A stretch of DNA of 23,870 nucleotides from Lentisalinibacter sp037382365 (lineage in GTDB: Bacteria > Pseudomonadota > Gammaproteobacteria > Steroidobacterales > Woeseiaceae). Location of the stretch: the NCBI GenBank assembly GCA_037382365.1, contig JARRPZ010000099.1, forward strand, positions 1 to 23,870. The letters are read 5' to 3'. The notes beneath the pieces were generated by a model, which saw only the letters and a program-made list of their open reading frames with translations, was not told the origin of the DNA and searched no databases. The position numbers and the translations under genes are program-made. Shown piece by piece: positions 14,377 to 21,369 of the stretch (its first letter is position 1; each line of letters begins with the position of its first letter).

Positions 14377-15079
14377 GGGACTCCGTCACGATGGACAGCC
14401 GCCCGGCCGCGGCGCCTCCGGGAACCGGCAGTGGCAGCTCCGCGGTCTGGCCCGCGTGCACGTAGACCACCGTGGGGATCGCGACGGGTTCGGACGCACC
14501 CTCCGCCTGATGCCGCAGTTCGAGGATCTTCACATGACTATTGCCGGTGTTGCGCAATCGTACGAAGCGGTTGCCGCTGTCCCGGAACGAGCCATCGACT
14601 TCCAGTCTGCCCGTCATCGGTGCGACGGGATGGTAGAAGACGGGCAGACCGATCTGCAGCCGCATGTCGATGCCGGTGGCGGCTTCTCCGGCGGTCTGCG
14701 GCGATGCCACTTCGGTGACGAACATGCGGAAGGCCCGCTCGGTCTGCGCATCCGGCGGCGTCAGGGCACCGAGACGGATGAGTTGTTGCTCCCCGGGCTC
14801 CAGCGTGAATAGCGGCGGCACGGCGATGACATCCTCGGTCGGCGAATAGACCTCCCTGTCATCCGCCGACTGAGACCACGCCACCACTTCCACCTGGTAT
14901 GACTTCGGCGTCTCTTCCCCGTTCGTGATCGTGACGACCTCGCGCGGCGACCCGGCATCCAGGTGCACGCGGATCGGGCTGACGTTGATCGAGGCAGTCG
15001 CCGGGGATGTCCCGAGCACACCGCAGGAAATCAGGAAGGCAGCGAGAATCGCTGCCTTCCGGAGAGATATCGTGTCCAT
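14339..15079 (-). CDS. Periplasmic pilus chaperone (PapD/CsuC-like)
   Basis: 246 residues: signal peptide ending PATA|SI, then two immunoglobulin-like domains. Domain 1: INVSPIRVHLD, PREVVTITNGEETPKSYQVEV, VPPLFTLEPGEQQLIRLG, FRMFVTEV. Domain 2: MRLQIGLPVFYHP, RFVRLRNTGNSHVKILEL. It folds pilin subunits in the periplasm by donor-strand complementation and hands them to the usher. The family is clear, and the close match of RNTGNSH to archaic-pilus chaperones agrees with the SCPU pilins. No good ribosome-binding site precedes the ATG at 15079. The gene lies 30 bases after the first pilin gene and overlaps the usher gene. Confidence 0.92.
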   Translation of the reverse strand: MDTISLRKAAILAAFLISCGVLGTSPATASINVSPIRVHLDAGSPREVVTITNGEETPKSYQVEVVAWSQSADDREVYSPTEDVIAVPPLFTLEPGEQQLIRLGALTPPDAQTERAFRMFVTEVASPQTAGEAATGIDMRLQIGLPVFYHPVAPMTGRLEVDGSFRDSGNRFVRLRNTGNSHVKILELRHQAEGASEPVAIPTVVYVHAGQTAELPLPVPGGAAAGRLSIVTESHGTLEHDLPPAP

Positions 15080-15109
15080 AGTTGGTCTACGACCGGCCGG
15101 ACGAGGTAA

Positions 15110-15628
15110 TCACGGCAACAGGGTGATGAGGACCGTGTCGCTGTAGTCACCCACGGGTGCGGCCGACTTCTGAGCCGCGGTGATGACACCACGGATCTCC
15201 ACCGTGTCCTGCGTCCCTAGACCCTGGGCTGTCGCGGTGTAGGCCGTGCCGCTGGCGGTATCGCCCCATGGCGTTGAGTCGGGCTTCTCCAGCAGGTAAC
15301 CGAGCTTATCGGTGCCATTCGTATGCGTCATGAAGCGTTCGGCGAGCGTTGCGTTCGCGTCGCCTCCCAGATCGAGTTCGATCGTTACCGCAGTGCCGTC
15401 CGAACAGCGGTAGTCGAAATTCGCCGTCGTCTCCTCGTCCGCCGCGTCTGTCGGGGTCAGTGTCCCGAAATCGAGACTGATGGTGGCGGGGCTGTTGATG
15501 ACGCAGACCTCGGGCACCGTCGCGGTCACGTTCAGGTCGCGGCTCTGCTGGGCCGAGGCATCCACGCTCGTCAACATCGCGAACAGCGCCGCCAGTGCCG
15601 GCAGGCCGTACTTCAGATTCCTGTGCAT
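15110..15628 (-). CDS. Spore coat U domain major pilin (CsuA/B-like)
   Basis: 172 residues from ATG 15628 (GGGA seven bases upstream; in-frame ATGs at 15646 and 15658 give less regular signal peptides). The signal peptide ends DASA|QQ. The mature protein opens with a donor-strand-like extension, SRDLNVTATVPEVCV, alternating hydrophobic and polar residues. The SCPU domain follows: ISLDFGTLTPTD, FDYRCSDGTAVTIELDLGG, LGYLLEKPDSTPWGDT, final strand YSDTVLITLLP. As the first gene with a donor strand, it is the likely main shaft subunit. Such pili function in adhesion and biofilm formation. Confidence 0.9.
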   Translation of the reverse strand: MHRNLKYGLPALAALFAMLTSVDASAQQSRDLNVTATVPEVCVINSPATISLDFGTLTPTDAADEETTANFDYRCSDGTAVTIELDLGGDANATLAERFMTHTNGTDKLGYLLEKPDSTPWGDTASGTAYTATAQGLGTQDTVEIRGVITAAQKSAAPVGDYSDTVLITLLP

Positions 15629-15944
15629 AGTCGTTTCCCTTGTCATTGGTTGCTGCAATGAAGCCGTCCCGACCGGTGACCCATCACCGCGGAACCGTGC
15701 GAGCGGCCACTCCGGAGCGCTGAGTTCTCCGGAGATTGCGGCGCAGCCTATCGGAATTATGTCGCGCCCGATGTGACCTGGCTCTAGTTCTGTGAAATTC
15801 GCTAAGGGACTGAATGGTCGGGAAAAGTGCAGAGTCGTCCGGCCCCCTGGCGCGCCGCGACGGCAGGGGACACCAGCCTGTGCTTAAATGGTGGCGACAC
15901 CCGGGTTTCTCCCAACCACAAAAAGAACAGGAGAGCCGAGAGCG
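15629..15944. promoter_or_regulatory. Divergent regulatory region between the pilus operon and the mini-pilin gene
   Basis: 316 bases without a convincing gene. It holds a perfect inverted repeat, CGGTGA (15674-15679) and TCACCG (15684-15689), around 4 bases. It also holds two copies of the palindrome CTCCGGAG, at 15710-15717 and 15727-15734, whose starts are 17 bases apart. On the minus strand CATAAT (near 15756-15761) is a possible -10 box for the pilus operon, without a clear -35. These symmetric elements could be operators. AGGAGA at 15929-15934 belongs to the 15945 gene. Confidence 0.4.
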
Positions 15945-16187
15945 ATGCGCATACTCATCGTGACGACCTGCCTGATGCTCCTGGCATCGGCAGCCGACGC
16001 AGAAAGCACGGCAAGGCTGAAAGTGACGGCCACCATTCCCCCGCCACCCTGCGAATACCCGGGACGCTGCGAGACATCCGACCGCACGGCCGGCGGGGAA
16101 GTGCGGGTCGACGGAGAGCGCATCCTCTATTCCGGCACGTTACCCGTCGTGGAGCAGAGGGACGGCGTCACGACCGTTCTGTTCTGA
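15945..16187 (+). CDS. Small exported protein with pilin-like N-terminal strand
   Basis: 80 residues: signal peptide MRILIVTTCLMLLASAADA, then a mature part of about 61 residues that opens ESTARLKVTATIPPPPC and ends GVTTVLF. The opening closely matches the donor strand of the neighbouring pilin (DLNVTATVPEVC), and the end matches the last strand of SCPU pilins (ILVTVLF), but the middle is too short for a complete pilin domain. Two Cys (in PPPPCEYPGRC) lie seven residues apart. AGGAGA is ten bases before the ATG. It is divergent from the pilus operon. I do not recognise a named family; a role as pilus cap, terminator or assembly regulator is speculation. It could also be an unrelated small secreted protein. 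Confidence 0.6.
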   Translation: MRILIVTTCLMLLASAADAESTARLKVTATIPPPPCEYPGRCETSDRTAGGEVRVDGERILYSGTLPVVEQRDGVTTVLF

Positions 16188-16220
16188 GGGTTCCCCGACG
16201 CCGGCGACGCGGACTGCTGC

Positions 16221-16226
16221 TAGACT
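16221..16226 (+). promoter_or_regulatory. Putative -10 box upstream of the antiporter gene
   Basis: TAGACT in the context GCTGCTAGACTGC, 40 bases before a small ATG frame at 16266 and about 158 before the antiporter start. No -35 box is evident. Weak call. Confidence 0.22.
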
Positions 16227-16265
16227 GCGGTTCACCTGTAACGCGCGAACGACCAGGGGGAGATC

Positions 16266-16346
16266 ATGGACCGTAGACTGTTCCTGCGTTCTTCACTCGC
16301 CACGGACAACCTCTTCCGGCTGAACGCCAACATCGCAGCGGGCTGA
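16266..16346 (+). CDS. Possible 26-residue leader ORF with Tat-like start
   Basis: ATG with a strong purine run (GGGGGAGA) just upstream opens a 26-residue frame, beginning MDRRLFLRSSLA and ending NIAAG before TGA. The start looks like a Tat signal (twin Arg then a hydrophobic residue), but the hydrophobic core never develops. It may be a remnant of a lost Tat-exported protein, a leader peptide for the antiporter gene 37 bases downstream, or chance. Evidence rests on the ribosome-binding site only. Confidence 0.25.
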   Translation: MDRRLFLRSSLATDNLFRLNANIAAG

Positions 16347-16383
16347 GGCGCGCGGTCGCCGGCCTGCGGGATACCGCTCGATC

Positions 16384-17598
16384 GTGGAAACACCGACGAC
16401 GATCCATCTCGTCCTCGGCGTACTGCTGCTGGCCGGACTGCTGCTCGGGCTGCTCGCCTCCCGTCTCGGCCTGCCGCGGGTGGCGGCCTATGTCATCGCC
16501 GGCATCCTGTTCTCGCCCCACCTGCTCGGGGACCGGCTGGGAATCCGCGTCGGCGACTGGGCGGAGCCGCTGACCACCGCGGCACTGGGGATCATCGCCT
16601 ACCTCATCGGCGGCTCCATCACCGCCGGACAGCTCCGACGCACCGGACGCGTGATACTGGGATCCACACTCGGTGAGTCCCTCGGTGCTGCGCTGGCCGT
16701 CACCGGGGCGATGCTCCTGATACTGCCGGACACGGTCGCCGGTGTGCCGGCGCTCATGCTCGCGCCGGTATTCGGCGCCATCGCCGCCCCTACCGCACCG
16801 GCGGCGACGATCGCGGTACTGCATCAGTATCGCGCAAGCGGCCCGCTCAGTTCGACGCTCCTGGGCGTCGTGGCACTCGACGACGCGATGGGCGTCATCC
16901 TGTTCGCCATCGCCACGGCACTGACGACGACCGCGTCTTTCGCCGGAGGGCTTTCCGGCGCACTCGTCGATATCGTCGGTTCGGTCCTTCTCGGGCTCGT
17001 CATGGGCTTCGGCGCGAGCCGGCTTACCCGCCAGCTGATCCGCGCCCTCCGGCTGCCTCTGGTGGCATCCGCCGTCTTCCTGACGATCGGGCTCGCCGCG
17101 CGCTTCGACCTCTCCCCTCTGCTCTCGGCGATGGCCCTCGGATTCTCGGCCCGCGCATCGCTCGGCGCCGCGGGCGACCGGCTGTTCGCGCCCGTGGAAT
17201 ATCTGGAGGAACTCGTCTTTCTGATCTTCTTCACGGTGGCCGGGGCGATGTTCGACCCGACGGTGCTCGCGGAGTATCTCGGCCTGGTCGCCGTCTACTA
17301 TCTGGCTCGCGTCGCCGGCAAGGTGGCGGGCGCCGCCGGCGGAGGACTCGCGAGCGGCGCCGAGCCCGTCGTGCGTCGCTGGCTGGGACTCGCACTGATC
17401 CCGCAGGCCGGTGTGGCCGTCGGCCTGGCGCTGGCCATCGGGCAATACCCGAACTTCCGGCCGGTGAGCGAAGTCGTAGTCAATGTGATACTGGGCAGCA
17501 CGCTTCTGGCCGAGGTGACCGGTCCGATCGCCGTACGGATCGCGCTCGGTCGCGCCGGCGAACTCGGCGAGGAACGAGAGAGGACACGGGACCGATGA
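16384..17598 (+). CDS. CPA2-type cation/proton antiporter
   Basis: 404-residue inner-membrane protein with about 11-13 hydrophobic helices: sodium/hydrogen exchanger domain of the CPA2 (Kef/NapA-like) type. It starts LVLGVLLLAGLLLGLLASRL, and has GLPRVAAYVIAGILFSPH, the crossover-helix region APTAPAATIAVLHQYR, and an Asp pair (D166-D167 in GVVALDDAMGV) where the family has its ion-binding acidic residues. It would exchange Na+ or K+ for H+. It has no C-terminal RCK/TrkA-N nucleotide-binding domain; the CBS protein starting at 17595 may do the regulating. Start GTG 16384 is the first reasonable codon before helix 1; its ribosome-binding site is poor. Confidence 0.9.
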   Translation: METPTTIHLVLGVLLLAGLLLGLLASRLGLPRVAAYVIAGILFSPHLLGDRLGIRVGDWAEPLTTAALGIIAYLIGGSITAGQLRRTGRVILGSTLGESLGAALAVTGAMLLILPDTVAGVPALMLAPVFGAIAAPTAPAATIAVLHQYRASGPLSSTLLGVVALDDAMGVILFAIATALTTTASFAGGLSGALVDIVGSVLLGLVMGFGASRLTRQLIRALRLPLVASAVFLTIGLAARFDLSPLLSAMALGFSARASLGAAGDRLFAPVEYLEELVFLIFFTVAGAMFDPTVLAEYLGLVAVYYLARVAGKVAGAAGGGLASGAEPVVRRWLGLALIPQAGVAVGLALAIGQYPNFRPVSEVVVNVILGSTLLAEVTGPIAVRIALGRAGELGEERERTRDR

Positions 17599-18032
17599 AA
17601 ATATCGGAGTGGATCGCGCAGCACCAGGACGCCATTGTCACGGTCCCGCCGGAGGCTTCTCTCCGGGAGGTCATGGAACGACTGCTGCAGGAGAATTGCC
17701 TGCGCGACGTCTACGTCGCCGGCCACGATGGCCGCCTGCTCGGGCACATCTCCCGCCGCCGCATCGTCGTGCACTTCCTTGCAGAACATCGTCCTGCGCA
17801 CACACGGCGTCAGCTCATGGAACGGGTGGCGGGCGGTACGGCAGCGGACTTCATGAACAGCATCATCGCCTCGGCATCACCTGACGAGGAACTGGAGGAC
17901 GTACTTCACCGGCAACTGGAGATGGAAATCGAGGACATGCCGGTCATCGATGCGGACGGCCGGGCGCTGGGAGCCGTCAATCTCACGCGCGTACTCCAGG
18001 CTTACATGCAGGAGAGTGTGGCGCCCTCCTGA
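17595..18032 (+). CDS. CBS-domain-pair protein
   Basis: 145-residue cytoplasmic protein consisting almost only of two CBS motifs: residues about 8-60 (IVTVPPEASLREVMERLLQ, VYVAGHDGRLLGHISRRRIV) and about 84-140 (IIASASPDEELEDVLHRQLE, MPVIDADGRALGAVNLTRVL). CBS pairs (Bateman modules) bind adenosine nucleotides and switch transporters and enzymes. The ATG overlaps the antiporter stop by four bases (ATGA), so the two are translationally coupled and the protein is likely a nucleotide-sensing regulator of the antiporter. That link is inferred from gene order. The stop is 15 bases from the converging AsmA gene. Confidence 0.9.
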   Translation: MKISEWIAQHQDAIVTVPPEASLREVMERLLQENCLRDVYVAGHDGRLLGHISRRRIVVHFLAEHRPAHTRRQLMERVAGGTAADFMNSIIASASPDEELEDVLHRQLEMEIEDMPVIDADGRALGAVNLTRVLQAYMQESVAPS

Positions 18033-18047
18033 GCCTGTCGGACGATC

Positions 18048-20336
18048 TCAGGGTTCGGCGAGCAACTCTTCGAGGGAGGGGTGCCCGCCTGCCTCGCTCA
18101 GACTCTTCTCGCAGTGATCCGCCTGGGCGGTGACCCGATCGGCCAGCCCTTCCAGCAGGAATGACAGCCCGCCGGTCGCGAAAGCGGCACCGCCGCTCAG
18201 CAGGATGCCTTTCGGATTCAGGCCAACGCCCGGATCCGCGAGCGTACCGCTGAGGCTCACGAACGGCGTCACGAACATGTCGGCACTGATCCCGACGCCG
18301 GAGCGCGGCTTCGTGTTGAATTCGATGTTCAGCCGCTCGGTATTCAGGTCCACGGTACCGCCGCCGACGATCGTCAGCTTCTCCGTCTGCACCAGGAAAC
18401 CGTCGATCTCGCCCTCCCCGTCGTCGAACTCCATCGACATCACCGTGCATTCGAGAGTCGAGTACGGTTCTTTCTCGGCGAACGGGTTCAGCGCGCTGAA
18501 GAGCTGGGCGATCAGGTCCACCGACAGGGTACTCATCAGCGTGTTGTCCAGCCGTCCCGGTCCCTGGGTAAGGAGCGCCGTGCCGTCCACGCTGGCGGCC
18601 AGTTCACGGGGAGACGCCCCGGAAGCCGCCATACGAAATGTCAGGCCGGCCGTGGCACGGAGTTCGGCACGCTGGCCGTCGGTCGTCAGACGCAGGTGAC
18701 TGGCCGCCTGCCCGGCGTGTTGCCCGATGAGATTAGCGGTCAGGTTCAGGTCGCCGTCCTTCAGCGTCAGACGCACTTTCACATCCTTCACCGCCTGCGG
18801 CTCGTCGATCAGCTGCGCGATACCGACGTCGATGTCCGCCTCGTAGCGCTCTAGGGCCTCCAGGGGCAGCGGGTCCTCGCCGAACACGTAGGGACTCTCG
18901 CCATCGCTGTCCGCCTCGGCATTCTCCGCGGACGCCTCCGCTCCCGCATCGGGGGTCTCCGTATCGCTGCCGAACGGCGTCAGATCGAGCCGGTCGGATT
19001 CGAGTCGGGCCTGCACCCGCAGCGGCTCTCCGAAAGCGACGGTCGCCGTACCCGCGACGTCGCTGTCGCCGAACTTCAGATCCAGCGAAGTGAGCTCCAC
19101 GCTCTCCGTCGAGAAATCGATCGCGGAACGGAAATCGAACGCCAGCTGCGGCAGATCGGGCGACAACTCCGTCAGGCTCGGGCCGTGGAGGCGCAGCTTC
19201 ACATCGGATGCGCCGGGCGCCTCGCGGAGGCTGCCGTCGAAGCTCGCCTCCGCAGAACCGGCACTGGCGGTGACCCCCTCCATGCGCAGCACCCCATCAT
19301 CGAACACCAGTGTCCCTTCCGCCTCGAGCGTCTGTGCGGGCAGGCCTTCCACTTCGAGGATCTTCCCGAGCCGGTCCAGCGTGGCGAGACTCGCGTCGAA
19401 ACGCATCCGGTTGCCGCTGCTGCTGGACTCCAGCTGCGCCTCGAGACCTGCGACGCCCAGGGAGCCCGAGATCCCGGCGACGCCGGCGTCGCTAGTCACC
19501 GTCGCCGCCAGCTCGAGCGGCCCCTCGAGAGGCATGTCCACCTCGAAGGCGCGCAACAGTTGCTCGACGGCAGGGGAGGACGCGGTCGCCTCGAAGCGGG
19601 ATCCGTCCAGGGCAAGGGGCGCCTCGCTCCGGCCACTCACCTGGAATCGGAGTTCGCCGATATTGCCCGAGAACTCGTTAGTGACCGCGCCGCCGGAACT
19701 CAGCGCGGCATAGGGACCGGCCGAGCCGGTCAGCCCGAGCGGCAGGCCGAACAGTTCACCGCTCCCTTCGAGTCGGAGATCACCGTTCTCGGCCTGACCG
19801 ATTTCCAGTTCTGCGACCCGCACATGCCGGTCTTCGGCGTCCGCTCGCCGCAGGGTCAGATCCACGTTGCGGACGAGCCCGGACTCGATGATCAGCGGCA
19901 GGCCGCCGGCATCTTCGTCCGGCTCCGGTTCCTCTTCCTCGTCCGGCGGTACCGGCAGATTGCTGCGGCCCTCGGCGTCCGTCTCGAGCACGATCCCGAC
20001 ATCCTCTATCCTCAGCTCGCGCACTTCTATCGGTCCGAAGAGCAGCGACCAGAGATCGACCACCACCTCGGCGCGACCGAGCGTCAGGAACGCGGGTGCC
20101 GATCCCCAGTCGGCATTCGCGATGCTGAGATCCGTCAGTGAGACCGAGGGCGTCGGCAGGGGCCGCAGGTCGAATTCGCCGCCGAGCCGGACCTCGCGGC
20201 CCAGGCTCTCGGTGAGCGCCGTCTCGATATGCGGTCGGAATCTCGAGAAATCTCCGAACGTGAGGTACAGCAACGCCGCGCCGACGAGGACGACGATCAC
20301 GATGGCTATGCCGATGACTATGCGCCGAAATGTCAT
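18048..20336 (-). CDS. AsmA family protein
   Basis: 762 residues. One N-terminal membrane helix (IVIGIAIVIVVLVGAALLYL) anchors a long periplasmic beta-rich part. The AsmA start is clear: DFSRFRPHIETALTESLGRE, VRLGGEFDLRPLPTPSVSLT. The C-terminal AsmA_2 region is also clear: SVDLIAQLFSALNPF, GTVDLNTERLNIEFNTKPR, FVSLSGTLADPGVGLNPKG. AsmA-like proteins are thought to be bridges moving phospholipids between membranes or to affect outer-membrane assembly. Two acidic stretches are notable: a Pro/Glu/Asp run near residue 135-150 and an Asp/Glu/Ala linker near 470-490. ATG 20336 immediately precedes the helix and has GAGAGA upstream; an in-frame extension to 20408 has no support. Confidence 0.92.
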   Translation of the reverse strand: MTFRRIVIGIAIVIVVLVGAALLYLTFGDFSRFRPHIETALTESLGREVRLGGEFDLRPLPTPSVSLTDLSIANADWGSAPAFLTLGRAEVVVDLWSLLFGPIEVRELRIEDVGIVLETDAEGRSNLPVPPDEEEEPEPDEDAGGLPLIIESGLVRNVDLTLRRADAEDRHVRVAELEIGQAENGDLRLEGSGELFGLPLGLTGSAGPYAALSSGGAVTNEFSGNIGELRFQVSGRSEAPLALDGSRFEATASSPAVEQLLRAFEVDMPLEGPLELAATVTSDAGVAGISGSLGVAGLEAQLESSSSGNRMRFDASLATLDRLGKILEVEGLPAQTLEAEGTLVFDDGVLRMEGVTASAGSAEASFDGSLREAPGASDVKLRLHGPSLTELSPDLPQLAFDFRSAIDFSTESVELTSLDLKFGDSDVAGTATVAFGEPLRVQARLESDRLDLTPFGSDTETPDAGAEASAENAEADSDGESPYVFGEDPLPLEALERYEADIDVGIAQLIDEPQAVKDVKVRLTLKDGDLNLTANLIGQHAGQAASHLRLTTDGQRAELRATAGLTFRMAASGASPRELAASVDGTALLTQGPGRLDNTLMSTLSVDLIAQLFSALNPFAEKEPYSTLECTVMSMEFDDGEGEIDGFLVQTEKLTIVGGGTVDLNTERLNIEFNTKPRSGVGISADMFVTPFVSLSGTLADPGVGLNPKGILLSGGAAFATGGLSFLLEGLADRVTAQADHCEKSLSEAGGHPSLEELLAEP

Positions 20337-20505
20337 ATCTCTCTCACCGAGCGTGGGAACAGCTATCGTCGGCGGTGCGCAGGGCGCGGTGGCAGTCGGG
20401 CCCCGCAACGCCGCACTTCATCCCACCGTGCGACCCATTATAGGCGCCCGACGGAGGCGCCGGGCAATGCGGCCCCATGATCGGCAGAGCCATTTCGGGA
20501 CAAGA

Positions 20506-20540
20506 AAACGCCGCTGGTCAGAGACTGACCAGCGGCGTTT
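20506..20540 (-). terminator. Rho-independent terminator of the second BON gene
   Basis: Perfect 16-bp inverted repeat (arms 20506-20521 and 20525-20540) with a 3-base loop. On the minus strand the stem is followed by TTTTCTTG, a U-rich tail, and lies about 25 bases after the stop of the BON gene. The stem is flanked by A and T runs, so it may also work partly on the plus strand. Confidence 0.92.
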
Positions 20541-20564
20541 CCCGATCTCGATGTCGGTAAGCGG

Positions 20565-21104
20565 TCAGGGCTTCGCAGCGACTGCGTTGTGCACCTTCGT
20601 CACGCCCTCGACGCCTTTCGCCGCAGTGCCGACGGCCCTGACGGTGTCCTTGTTGTCGACGAATCCGCCGAGCAGGACCTCACCGTTCCGGACCTTGACG
20701 ACGACCGCCACGGCTTCACTCATGCCCTCGACCTGGGCAAGCTCGAGCCACACCTTGCCGTAGATCGTCTGATCATCCACCGTGCGACCGAAGCTGCGGT
20801 GGCCGGGCATGACGATCAGCGCGTCATAGACCGCCTTCGTGCCTTCCACCTGCTTCGCCCGGGCAATCGCCGCGTCCTTCTCCTCCTGGGACTGGACGAA
20901 ACCGATCAGCTGGACGACGCCTTTGTACGCCTCGACGTTGATGTCGCCGGCGGGCGCGACTTCATCGTCGATCAGCTGCAGCTTCACGTTGGTGGCGACC
21001 GTGGTGTCGTCCATCGCTTCGCCGGCGCTACGGTCGGCGTGAGCACCTGACGCCATCAGCAGCGCCGCGCAGGCGATCCACGTCGAAAAAATCTTTCTAT
21101 TCAT
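20565..21104 (-). CDS. Periplasmic protein with two BON domains (paralogue of the 6293 gene)
   Basis: 179 residues: signal peptide ending GAHA|DR, then two BON domains: GDINVEAYKGVVQLIGFVQS and AVVVKVRNGEVLLGGFVDNK. It lines up along its whole length with the protein at 6293-6838: both share RSAGE after the signal, GDINVEAYKG, LIGFV, RSFGR, YGKV and VLLGGFVD, with similar spacing. Same presumed role (stress-related envelope protein). It stands alone with its own terminator, ribosome-binding site (GAGAGGA seven to ten bases before the ATG) and no co-directional partner nearby, so it seems independently regulated. The 265 bases upstream to 21370 hold nothing else I can call except the promoter hint at 21308. 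Confidence 0.9.
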   Translation of the reverse strand: MNRKIFSTWIACAALLMASGAHADRSAGEAMDDTTVATNVKLQLIDDEVAPAGDINVEAYKGVVQLIGFVQSQEEKDAAIARAKQVEGTKAVYDALIVMPGHRSFGRTVDDQTIYGKVWLELAQVEGMSEAVAVVVKVRNGEVLLGGFVDNKDTVRAVGTAAKGVEGVTKVHNAVAAKP

Positions 21105-21307
21105 TAATGTTTCCTCTCTCCATCCAGTATCAGCTTGCGAGGTGTTATCGAATTAGCAACCGACGATCCCTCGCTGCCCGTCGGCTTTCCGGCCGGCATT
21201 TTACGCGAAATCGGCGCCGATCTCCTATCGGGGCGGGGGCGCCGACAGTCGGCACCGGGATTCCGGCGGGCTGCCATGGGTCACATTCGGGCCGGGGACT
21301 CCTCTGC

Positions 21308-21313
21308 TATGAT
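21308..21313 (+). promoter_or_regulatory. Putative -10 box of the dikinase-like gene
   Basis: TATGAT in the context TGCTATGATCC, 56 bases before the ATG at 21370. This is a good -10 hexamer, preceded by TG-C in extended -10 style. The -35 region (around 21284-21290, CATTCGG) is poor. Confidence 0.4.
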
Positions 21314-21369
21314 CCGCCGCGGATCCGCCCCGCCCGGGGCGCCGGTGTGCTCACAGACAGGGACCGACC

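Noticed and set aside
16264..17445. 393-codon minus-strand frame rich in Gln, Glu, Arg and Gly
   Set aside because: Antisense to a clear membrane transporter; the composition is what complementing hydrophobic codons yields.
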